64,000 bases of DNA, taken from the NCBI RefSeq assembly GCF_900108945.1, contig NZ_FNYE01000002.1:1-64000 (forward strand). Direction: 5' to 3'. Each line of letters starts with the position of its first letter. Within the stretch, counting starts at the first letter, position 1. The position numbers were made by a program, and so were the translations under genes. This DNA comes from Paraburkholderia diazotrophica. Its GTDB lineage: Bacteria > Pseudomonadota > Gammaproteobacteria > Burkholderiales > Burkholderiaceae. The notes beneath the pieces are model-generated. The model was not told the origin of the DNA. It ran no database searches and worked only from the letters and a program-made list of their open reading frames with translations. Positions 16,951 to 24,184 of this stretch are shown here, in pieces.

Positions 16951-18342
16951 ATGACAGACAAGGCACGTCCCTTCAGCGAACTGCCGCTCTCGCCGGCGGC
17001 GCTCACGAATCTCACGCAACTCGGCTATGTCGAGATGACGCCGATCCAGGCTGCGAGCCTGCCGATCGCGCTCGCCGGCCACGACCTGATCGCGCAGGCG
17101 AAGACGGGCAGCGGCAAGACGGCGGCGTTCTCGCTCGCGTTGCTCGCGCGGCTCGACGCGCGCCGTTACGCGGTGCAGGCGCTGGTGCTGTGCCCGACGC
17201 GCGAACTCGCCGATCAGGTCACGCAGGAAATTCGCCGGCTCGCGCGCGCCGAAGAAAACATCAAGGTGCTGACGCTCTGCGGCGGCACGCCGATGCGTCC
17301 GCAGACCGCGAGCCTCGAACACGGCGCGCACATCATCGTCGGTACGCCGGGGCGCATCATGGACCATCTGGAGCGCGGCAGCCTCGCGCTCGACGCGCTC
17401 AACACGCTCGTGCTCGACGAAGCGGATCGCATGCTCGACATGGGCTTCTTCGACGACATTGCGAAGGTCGCGCGTCAATGTCCAAAGGAGCGGCAGACGC
17501 TGCTGTTCTCCGCGACGTACCCCGAGGGCATCGCGAAACTGAGCCAGCAGTTTCTGCGCAACCCGAAGGAAGTGAAGCTCGAAGAGCGTCACGACGACAG
17601 CAAGATTCGCCAGCGCTTCTATGAAGTGACGGAGGACGAGCGTCTGCATGCCGTCGGTCTGCTGCTGAACCACTACCGCCCTGTGAGCACGATCGCGTTC
17701 TGCAACACGAAGAACCAGTGCCGCGATCTGCTCGATGTGCTGCGTGCGCAGGGCTTTCACGCGCTCGCGCTGCATGGCGAGCTCGAGCAGCGCGAGCGCG
17801 ATCAGGTGCTGATCCAGTTCGCGAATCGCAGCTGCTCGGTGCTCGTCGCGACCGACGTCGCCGCGCGCGGCCTCGACATCGCGCAGCTCGAAGCGGTGAT
17901 CAACGTCGACGTGACGCCTGATCCGGAAGTGCACGTGCATCGCATCGGCCGCACGGGACGCGCGGATCAGGAAGGCTGGGCGCTGAGCCTCGCGAGCATG
18001 AACGAAATGGGGCGCGTGGGCGGCATCGAAGAGGCGCAAGGGCGCGATGTCGAGTGGCGTCCGCTTTCCGAACTGAAGCCCGCTAGCGACGGGCCGCTGC
18101 TGCCGCCGATGGAGACGCTCCAGATACTCGGCGGCCGCAAGGAAAAGATCCGCCCCGGCGACGTGCTCGGCGCGCTGACGGGCGAGGCGGGCTTCAACGG
18201 TTCGCAGATCGGCAAGATTAACGTGACGGAGTTTTCGACTTACGTCGCCGTCGATCGCGGCATTGCCCGTGACGCGCTGCGCAAACTGAGCGCAGGCAAG
18301 GTCAAGGGCAAGAAAGTGAAAGTGCGTCTGATGGACGAATGA
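16951..18342 (+). CDS. dbpA: ATP-dependent RNA helicase DbpA
   Basis: 463 residues. DEAD-box motifs in order: a Q-motif (MTPIQ), AKTGSGKT, PTRELA, GTPGR, DEADRM, SAT, then ATDVAARGLD and HRIGRTGRA in the second RecA domain. The last ~75 residues (GDVLGALTGEAGFNGSQIGKI then VAVDR) form the DbpA-specific RNA-binding domain that recognises 23S rRNA hairpin 92, so the role is large-subunit ribosome assembly. The enzyme is intact. Confidence 0.95.
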   Translation: MTDKARPFSELPLSPAALTNLTQLGYVEMTPIQAASLPIALAGHDLIAQAKTGSGKTAAFSLALLARLDARRYAVQALVLCPTRELADQVTQEIRRLARAEENIKVLTLCGGTPMRPQTASLEHGAHIIVGTPGRIMDHLERGSLALDALNTLVLDEADRMLDMGFFDDIAKVARQCPKERQTLLFSATYPEGIAKLSQQFLRNPKEVKLEERHDDSKIRQRFYEVTEDERLHAVGLLLNHYRPVSTIAFCNTKNQCRDLLDVLRAQGFHALALHGELEQRERDQVLIQFANRSCSVLVATDVAARGLDIAQLEAVINVDVTPDPEVHVHRIGRTGRADQEGWALSLASMNEMGRVGGIEEAQGRDVEWRPLSELKPASDGPLLPPMETLQILGGRKEKIRPGDVLGALTGEAGFNGSQIGKINVTEFSTYVAVDRGIARDALRKLSAGKVKGKKVKVRLMDE

Positions 18343-18656
18343 ACGTGACGGCAGCGCGTGGCGCGCGCTGCCTCTCTCTTCTGCAAAGCTGCTGCCGATC
18401 CTCGTTAGCATCACGCCTCTTCATACCTGCGGGATTACCCTGCCGTCGTCCGTATTCCGCTTTACTCCATTCGCGCAAGCGCCTTCGCGTGCATTCGCGC
18501 ATCGCGCCGCAGCATTCACCGCATGAGCGAAACGCATGCCGCGCATGACAAACTTTCGATTGTTCTCGCGCGCGCGTTGTTGCCTAATCGTTCAAACTGG
18601 ACGGGACCGACGCATCACGCATGGTCCGCCGATTTGCAGCGAGGAGGAGGAATCTC
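18343..18656. other. Intergenic stretch after dbpA
   Basis: About 310 bases. The only feature is a hairpin just after dbpA (18350-18358 with 18364-18372, arm GGCAGCGCG) followed by a pyrimidine run, a possible weak terminator. The remainder holds no convincing gene. A GAGGAGGAA ribosome site closes it. Confidence 0.5.
18350..18372 (+). terminator. Possible terminator after dbpA
   Basis: Nine-base perfect stem with a five-base loop, followed by CTCTCTT rather than a clean T-run, eight bases after the dbpA stop. Confidence 0.45.
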
Positions 18657-19811
18657 ATGCAGAGCGCTTTGCAAGCACGCTCGAAGTTGCCGGACGTCGG
18701 CACGACGATTTTCACGGTCATCGGTCAACTGGCCGCCGAACACAATGCGTTGAACCTGTCGCAAGGCGCGCCGAATTTCGCCCCCGACGAAGCGCTGGTC
18801 GATGGCGTGACCAAGGCGATGCGCGCGGGTCACAACCAATATGCGCCGATGGCGGGCATCGGCGCATTGCGCGCGGCGCTCTCGGCGAAAGTGGAGACGC
18901 TGTACGGCGTCCACTACGATCCGTCGACGGAAGTGACCGTGATCGCAAGCGCGAGCGAAGGACTGTACTCGACGATCAGCGCGCTCGTGCATCCCGGCGA
19001 CGAAGTGATCTACTTCGAGCCGTCGTTCGACAGCTATGCGCCTATCGTTCGCCTTCAAGGCGCGCAGCCGATCGCGATCAAGCTCTCGTCGAACGATTTC
19101 CGCGTGAACTGGGACGAAGTGTCTGCCGCGATCACGCCGAAGACGCGGATGATCATCGTCAACACGCCGCACAATCCAACCGCGACGACTTTCAGCGACG
19201 CCGACATCGAGCGCCTGAAGGCCGTCACGCGCAACACGGACATCGTGATTCTCTCCGACGAAGTGTATGAGCACGTCGTGTTCGATGGCGCGAAGCATCA
19301 CAGCATGGCGCGTCATCGCGAGCTCGCGGAGCGCAGCGTGATCGTGTCGTCGTTCGGCAAGTCGTATCACGTGACGGGCTGGCGCGTCGGCTATTGCCTC
19401 GCGCCTGCCGCGCTGATGGACGAGATTCGCAAGGTTCATCAGTTCATGGTGTTTTCCGCCGATACGCCGATGCAATACGCGTTCGTCGAAGCGCTCGCGG
19501 ATCCGCAGAGCTATCTGGGCCTCTCCGAGTTCTATCAGCACAAGCGCGATCTGTTGACGCGCGAATTGCACGACTCACGCTTCGAGCTGTTGCCGAGCGA
19601 AGGCAGCTTCTTCATGCTCGCGCGTTTTCGCGGCTTCTCGGACGAAAAGGACAGCGACTTCGTGCTGCGCCTGATCCGCGATGCGAAGGTCGCCACCATT
19701 CCGCTGTCGGCGTTCTATACGGACGGCACGGATGGCGGCCTCATACGCCTGAGTTTTTCGAAGGACGACGACACGCTGATCGAAGGCGCGCGCCGTCTGC
19801 GCTCGATTTGA
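18657..19811 (+). CDS. PLP-dependent aminotransferase, methionine/glutamine type (YbdL-like)
   Basis: 384 residues, fold-type I aminotransferase. NLSQGAPNF near residue 33, NTPHNPTATTFS at 169-180, D201 and Y204 in SDEVYEH, and the PLP lysine K235 in SSFGKSYHVTGWRVGY mark the YbdL/KAT group, which transaminates methionine, glutamine and aromatic amino acids. The start follows GAGGAGGAA. The next gene is an omega-amidase-like nitrilase 20 bases on, and that pair is the known two-step route in which 2-oxoglutaramate or a related keto-amide made by transamination is hydrolysed. Confidence 0.9.
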   Translation: MQSALQARSKLPDVGTTIFTVIGQLAAEHNALNLSQGAPNFAPDEALVDGVTKAMRAGHNQYAPMAGIGALRAALSAKVETLYGVHYDPSTEVTVIASASEGLYSTISALVHPGDEVIYFEPSFDSYAPIVRLQGAQPIAIKLSSNDFRVNWDEVSAAITPKTRMIIVNTPHNPTATTFSDADIERLKAVTRNTDIVILSDEVYEHVVFDGAKHHSMARHRELAERSVIVSSFGKSYHVTGWRVGYCLAPAALMDEIRKVHQFMVFSADTPMQYAFVEALADPQSYLGLSEFYQHKRDLLTRELHDSRFELLPSEGSFFMLARFRGFSDEKDSDFVLRLIRDAKVATIPLSAFYTDGTDGGLIRLSFSKDDDTLIEGARRLRSI

Positions 19812-19831
19812 GGACGAGGGAGCAACAAGCG

Positions 19832-20674
19832 ATGATGCAGGAATCAATCAACGCAGCCGTCGTGCAGATGAGCAGTAGCTCTGACGTCCGGCAGAATCTC
19901 GGCGAAGCGCGCCGTTGGGTGCACGAGGCGGCGCGCGAAGGCGCAACGCTGATCTGCTTGCCCGAATACTTCTGCTGGATCGGCAATGACGAAATGCAGC
20001 GCGTCGCGCTCGCCGAAGCGTTCGGCGATGGCCCGATCCAACACGCGTTGGCGGAACTGGCGCGCGAGACGAATACGTGGCTGATCGGCGGCACGGTGCC
20101 GATCCGGCCGTCGCAGGGCCCACAGGTCGGCACGCATGCGTACAACACGTCGCTCGTGTTCGATCCGTCGGGGCAGTGCGCGGCACGCTACGACAAGATT
20201 CATTTGTTCAGCTTCAATCAGGGCGCCGAGCAGCACGCGGAAGGCGATACGATGGTCGGCGGCGACAGCATCGGCACTGCTCAAGGGCCGTTCGGCACGC
20301 TGCGTCTGTCGGTGTGCTACGACTTGCGCTTTCCCGAGCTGTATCGCGCGGCGCCCGATGCCGACGTGATCGCCGTGCCCGCCGCCTTCACGCACACGAC
20401 GGGGCTCGCGCACTGGGAGTTGCTGCTGCGCGCGCGGGCTGTGGAGAATCAGGCCTTCGTGCTCGCGTCCGGTCAGTGCGGCACGCACTCGAATGGGTGG
20501 CGGACTTTTGGCCACAGTATGATCGTCGGGCCGTGGGGCGAAGTGCTCGCGCGTCACGACGACGAACCCGGCATCGCTCTCGCGACGCTGACCCAGGCCG
20601 CGCTCGACGAAGCGCGCAACCGTCTGCCGGTGCTCAAGCATCGGCGCATCGCTACGCCGTCTGACGTGCATTGA
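19832..20674 (+). CDS. Nitrilase-family amidohydrolase, omega-amidase-like
   Basis: 280 residues. The catalytic triad is visible: Glu45 in CLPEYF, Lys122 in YDKIHLF and Cys162 in SVCYDLRFPELYR. This set and length fit the Nit2/YafV branch that deamidates 2-oxoglutaramate. Two ATG codons at 19832 and 19835 follow GAGGGAG. Its tight position after the aminotransferase supports the omega-amidase reading; a Nit1-like role in clearing deaminated glutathione is the alternative. Confidence 0.87.
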   Translation: MMQESINAAVVQMSSSSDVRQNLGEARRWVHEAAREGATLICLPEYFCWIGNDEMQRVALAEAFGDGPIQHALAELARETNTWLIGGTVPIRPSQGPQVGTHAYNTSLVFDPSGQCAARYDKIHLFSFNQGAEQHAEGDTMVGGDSIGTAQGPFGTLRLSVCYDLRFPELYRAAPDADVIAVPAAFTHTTGLAHWELLLRARAVENQAFVLASGQCGTHSNGWRTFGHSMIVGPWGEVLARHDDEPGIALATLTQAALDEARNRLPVLKHRRIATPSDVH

Positions 20675-20697
20675 ACATAAAGGGAAGGAGATCAACG

Positions 20698-21489
20698 ATG
20701 AAGCTTGTTAAGAATCTGCTGATGCTGGCCTGTGCGTTTGCATCGGTTGCGACGGCGTCGGCGATGGCCGCCGATGCGACGACGCTGCGCTATGGGCTCG
20801 AAGCGCAATATCCGCCGTTCGAATCGAAGGGCTCGAATGGCGAATTGCAGGGCTTCGATATTGACATCGGCAACGCTGTGTGCAAGACGGCCAACCTGAA
20901 ATGCAGCTGGGTCGAAACGTCGTTCGACGGTTTGATTCCGGCGCTGCAAGGCCGCAAGTTCGACGCGATCAACTCGGCGATGAACGCGACGGAAAAGCGC
21001 CGCCAGGCCATCGACTTCACCAACGTGATCTACCGCGTGCCGACACAACTGATCGCGCGCAAGGACAGCGGCCTGCTGCCGACGCCCGAATCGCTAAAGG
21101 GCAAGCGCGTCGGCGTGTTGCAGGCGTCGATTCAGGAAACGTATGCGAAGGCGCACTGGGAAGGCGCCGGCGTGACGGTCGTGCCGTATCAGGACCAGAA
21201 CCAGGTGTACACGGATCTCGTCGCCGGCCGTCTCGATGCAACGCTCGTGCTTGCGCCTGCTGGGCAAACAGGCTTTCTGTCGCGTCCCGATGGCAAGGAC
21301 TTCGCGTTCGTCGGCCAGGCGGTGCGTGACGACAAGATTCTCGGCAGCGGCATCGCGTTCGGCGTCCGCAAAGGCGACACTGCGTTGCGCGACCAGTTGA
21401 ACGCGGCAATCGCGAAAGTGCAGGCGGACGGCACGGTCAAGACGCTCGCGCAGAAGTACTTCGGCAATATCGACGTTTCGGCGAAGTAA
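20698..21489 (+). CDS. Periplasmic amino-acid-binding protein of an ABC transporter
   Basis: 263 residues with a signal peptide cut after ASAMAA (about residue 23). The body is a SBP_bac_3 fold (LRYGLEAQYPPFESK, GFDIDIGNAVCKTA, WDGLIPAL-like FDGLIPALQGRKFDAI), the lysine/arginine/ornithine/histidine type. The start follows AAGGAG. It lies 24 bases after the omega-amidase gene and is followed by a terminator; no permease or ATPase gene is near, so it must share a transporter encoded elsewhere. Confidence 0.9.
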   Translation: MKLVKNLLMLACAFASVATASAMAADATTLRYGLEAQYPPFESKGSNGELQGFDIDIGNAVCKTANLKCSWVETSFDGLIPALQGRKFDAINSAMNATEKRRQAIDFTNVIYRVPTQLIARKDSGLLPTPESLKGKRVGVLQASIQETYAKAHWEGAGVTVVPYQDQNQVYTDLVAGRLDATLVLAPAGQTGFLSRPDGKDFAFVGQAVRDDKILGSGIAFGVRKGDTALRDQLNAAIAKVQADGTVKTLAQKYFGNIDVSAK

Positions 21490-21525
21490 ACGGCTTCGTC
21501 TTTCTGCTTTCGTTTTTTCTACATT

Positions 21526-21565
21526 ACGCGCCGCATGGCTTCGGTCATGCGGCGCGTTTGTTTTT
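21526..21565 (+). terminator. Rho-independent terminator after the binding-protein gene
   Basis: Twelve-base perfect stem (arms 21526-21537 and 21546-21557, arm ACGCGCCGCATG) with an eight-base loop and a T-rich tail. Confidence 0.88.
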
Positions 21566-21601
21566 GCCTAATGTCTGACGAATGAATCGTTGAAAGCGGT
21601 T

Positions 21602-21627
21602 GGAATAAAGTCCGCAATGGTCCTGTT
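21602..21627 (+). promoter_or_regulatory. Candidate ECF-type promoter before the first anti-sigma-like gene
   Basis: GGAATAAA at 21602 with TGTT at 21624, spacer of 17 from GGAAT. The same GGAATAAA...TGTT pair occurs before the ECF sigma gene (22461-22485). GGAA at -35 is typical of ECF sigma factors. Read by eye. Confidence 0.45.
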
Positions 21628-21666
21628 GGCGCAACAGGAGCTTCATTTTTGTACGACTGAACCGCT

Positions 21667-22404
21667 ATGTCCCGCACTCATTCGCCGACCGATCCGCCGC
21701 TTACCGAAGCGGACATGCAGGCGTTCGCCGACGGCAATCTGCCGCCGGAGCGGGCGGCGCGCGTGCGTAAATACCTGGGCGCTCGGCCGCGCGAGGCCGA
21801 GCGGATTGCGTTCTACAGGCATCTGAACATGCAGATGCGAGACGTCTTCGAGGGCGCGTTTGCGCAGCGCATTCGGGCACCGCACGTCGACCGGGCACGG
21901 GCTATCGATTTCCGTTCGAAGGTGCGCAAGTTCTTTCTGCGGCGTATTGGCGTGGCGTTGCTCAGCATCGCGCTGCTCGTGTCGTCGGTGAGCGGGTGGT
22001 TTTTTGCGTCGCGCGTATCGACGGAAATGCTCGATGCGACGGCCGTGATGGCGCTGATGCGCGCTTCGGGTCAGCGAGACGCTGGTGCGGCGGCGACTGT
22101 GCCGAACGATCCGCATGCCGCCGATCTTGCGCCGTTGGGGCTGAGGCTCGTCGACGCGAGGACGCGTCGTCCGAACGCGTTCGCTCGTATCGACATACTC
22201 GATTACCGGAACGCGGACGGTGACGCCGTCGTGCTGGTTTCGTCGCCCGCGCCGTTCGCAGCCGACAAGCCGCATTGGTCTGCACAACGCGTTGGCGATG
22301 CGCGGCTTCTGATGTGGACCGCCGACGGCAAACGCTATGTGCTGGCAGGACGCGCGACGACGCACGGACTGATGCGTGCCGCCGATGCGCTGACAACGCG
22401 TTAG
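21667..22404 (+). CDS. Anti-sigma-factor-like membrane protein (first of two)
   Basis: 245 residues. The N-terminal 60 residues (TEADMQAFADGNLPPERAARV) form the short helical segment seen in anti-sigma proteins and resemble the start of the second copy at 23066. One membrane segment follows near residues 97-117 (VALLSIALLVSSVSGWFF), leaving about 130 residues in the periplasm. No zinc-binding HxxxCxxC is present. The start has no clear ribosome site. A shared promoter motif suggests control by the neighbouring sigma factor. Function inferred. Confidence 0.65.
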   Translation: MSRTHSPTDPPLTEADMQAFADGNLPPERAARVRKYLGARPREAERIAFYRHLNMQMRDVFEGAFAQRIRAPHVDRARAIDFRSKVRKFFLRRIGVALLSIALLVSSVSGWFFASRVSTEMLDATAVMALMRASGQRDAGAAATVPNDPHAADLAPLGLRLVDARTRRPNAFARIDILDYRNADGDAVVLVSSPAPFAADKPHWSAQRVGDARLLMWTADGKRYVLAGRATTHGLMRAADALTTR

Positions 22405-22460
22405 GCAAACACACGGCTTGTGGATTTGCATGCGCACGTGAAGGCTATTGAAAACAGCGC

Positions 22461-22485
22461 GGAATAAAATGCAGCAGGTTGTGTT
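22461..22485 (+). promoter_or_regulatory. Candidate ECF-type promoter before the sigma-factor gene
   Basis: GGAATAAA at 22461 and TGTT at 22482, 16 bases between GGAAT and TGTT. It matches the motif ahead of the first anti-sigma-like gene and suggests autoregulation. Confidence 0.45.
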
Positions 22486-22550
22486 CTCTGCATCAAGAGG
22501 CGACGCGCGCGGCGGAATGCGTGCCGAGCGATACCTGATGGATAGACGAA

Positions 22551-23069
22551 ATGGACATCCGTAACGAGTTGATGGAGCACGTGCCGCGATTGCGCCGCTA
22601 CGCGAGGGCGCTGATCAGCAATCGCGATCTCGCGGACGATCTCGTGCAGGACACGCTCGAACGCGCGCTGACGCGCACGAAAATGTTCCAGGTCGGAACG
22701 GACTTGCGTGCATGGCTTTTCACGATCATGCACAACGTGTTCATCAATCAGGTGCGCAAGTCGTCGACGCGCGCAGTTCACGTTTCCGTCGATGACGAGA
22801 GCATTGTCGAAAGCGAATTCGCGGTGTCGGGTGAACAGACGCGCTCGCTCGAAGTGCGTGACCTCGATTACGCGTTGCAACGGCTGCCTGCGGATCAGCG
22901 CGAAGTCGTATTGCTCGTCGGGCTCGAGGAGATGAGTTACGCCGAAGTGGCGATTGCGCTCGATATTCCCGTCGGCACGGTGATGTCGAGGCTTTCGCGC
23001 GGGCGCGAGCGTTTGCGTGCGTTGATGGCGGGCGCTCAGCCCGGCGCAAAACTGAAGGTGGTGCGATGA
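22551..23069 (+). CDS. ECF-type RNA polymerase sigma factor
   Basis: 172 residues, a short ECF sigma factor. Region 2 is LRRYARALISNRDLADDLVQDTLERAL with the -10-melting part AWLFTIMHNVFINQVRK; region 4 is LQRLPADQREVVLLVGLEEMSYAEVAIALDIPVGTVMSRLSRGRERLR. The stop overlaps the start of the following anti-sigma gene by four bases (ATGA at 23066-23069), the usual arrangement. No extracytoplasmic signal can be inferred. It lies between two related anti-sigma-like genes. Confidence 0.93.
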   Translation: MDIRNELMEHVPRLRRYARALISNRDLADDLVQDTLERALTRTKMFQVGTDLRAWLFTIMHNVFINQVRKSSTRAVHVSVDDESIVESEFAVSGEQTRSLEVRDLDYALQRLPADQREVVLLVGLEEMSYAEVAIALDIPVGTVMSRLSRGRERLRALMAGAQPGAKLKVVR

Positions 23070-23911
23070 GCGATCAACAGACTCCAATCAGCGAAGAAGA
23101 TATTCACGCGTACGTGGACGGCACGCTGTCCGACGAGCGTCGTGAAGAAGTGGAGCGCGCGCTCGAAACGAACCCCGCACTGGCCGCGCGCGTCAGCGAT
23201 TACTTCTCGCTAAACAACATGTTCCATGAGCGCTATGACCGCGTGCTCAACGAGCCGGTGCCTGCGCGTCTGCGCGTGCACGAGAAGCGTCGCTGGCTCA
23301 ATGCGGCGAACTGGCCGCAATTCGCGGGGATGGCGGCGGCGCTGGTGTTGGGCATCGGCATTGGCGTCGGCACGAACGTGGGCAAGAACATGCCTGTGCC
23401 GTGGGCGGGTTCGTCACAAGGGTCGTCGCAGGGTTCGTCGAATACGCGGCCAGTGAGCGCCGATGTTTCCGAAGTCTTCGCGCAAAAGGCAGCGTTGGCG
23501 CATGTCGTGTATATGCCTGCCGTCGATCGTCCCACGGATATCGGCGAGGGTCACGAAGAGGATTTCGTTCAGTACCTCGCGAACAAGCTGGGTACCGATG
23601 TGCATCCGCCGATGCTCACCAGGAGCGGATTCCAGCTCGCCGGCGGCCGCGTGTTGCCGGGCGACGACGGGCCCGTTGCGCAGTTCATGTATCACAACGC
23701 CAAAGGCGAGCGCGTGACGCTTTGCATTTCCCATCGCAAGGCGAGCGCGAATACGACTGCGTTCAAGCTGTATCAGGAAGGGCCGGTGAATGTGTTCTAT
23801 TGGGTCGATGGCGATTTCGGATACGCGGTGTCCGGCGGCATTGATCGCAAGGTGATGCTGCAGATCGCGCACGACGTCTATGCGCAATTGACGGGCGCGA
23901 CACCGGGTTGA
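23066..23911 (+). CDS. Anti-sigma factor, membrane-bound (second of two)
   Basis: 281 residues. N-terminal SEEDIHAYVDGTLSDERREEVE, a cytoplasmic sigma-binding segment, then one membrane helix near 87-106 (FAGMAAALVLGIGIGVGTNV), then a Ser/Gly linker (GSSQGSSQGSS) and a periplasmic domain of about 150 residues (VYMPAVDRPTDIGEGHEEDFVQYLANKLG). Relatives of this type are called anti-sigma factors; no zinc motif. Overlaps the sigma gene by four bases, so coupled. A terminator follows. Confidence 0.85.
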   Translation: MSDQQTPISEEDIHAYVDGTLSDERREEVERALETNPALAARVSDYFSLNNMFHERYDRVLNEPVPARLRVHEKRRWLNAANWPQFAGMAAALVLGIGIGVGTNVGKNMPVPWAGSSQGSSQGSSNTRPVSADVSEVFAQKAALAHVVYMPAVDRPTDIGEGHEEDFVQYLANKLGTDVHPPMLTRSGFQLAGGRVLPGDDGPVAQFMYHNAKGERVTLCISHRKASANTTAFKLYQEGPVNVFYWVDGDFGYAVSGGIDRKVMLQIAHDVYAQLTGATPG

Positions 23912-23935
23912 TCGTTTAGCTGCTGCTTTTCGTTG

Positions 23936-23967
23936 ACGGCTGCATCTCTGGATGCGGCCGTTTTTGT
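23936..23967 (+). terminator. Rho-independent terminator after the ECF module
   Basis: Stem CGGCTGCATC with GATGCGGCCG (one G-T pair), four-base loop, then a T-run. Confidence 0.85.
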
Positions 23968-24184
23968 TTAGGTTTTATAGTTAGAAATCCATAATTACTA
24001 GAGCGAATGCGCTTTGACAATAAATGACAATTATAGGGCCGGAAATCGTTGATCCACGCCACGCGGCGAGGTTATAAGGCGAGATGGCCTGTAACGGGTC
24101 CACATCGCGGCCCGCGTCGGCTTGGCAGTCTTCGCCCTTCGGGCCGTGTCTCCCACGAAATCCAGCAAGGAGGCGCGCCTGTTC

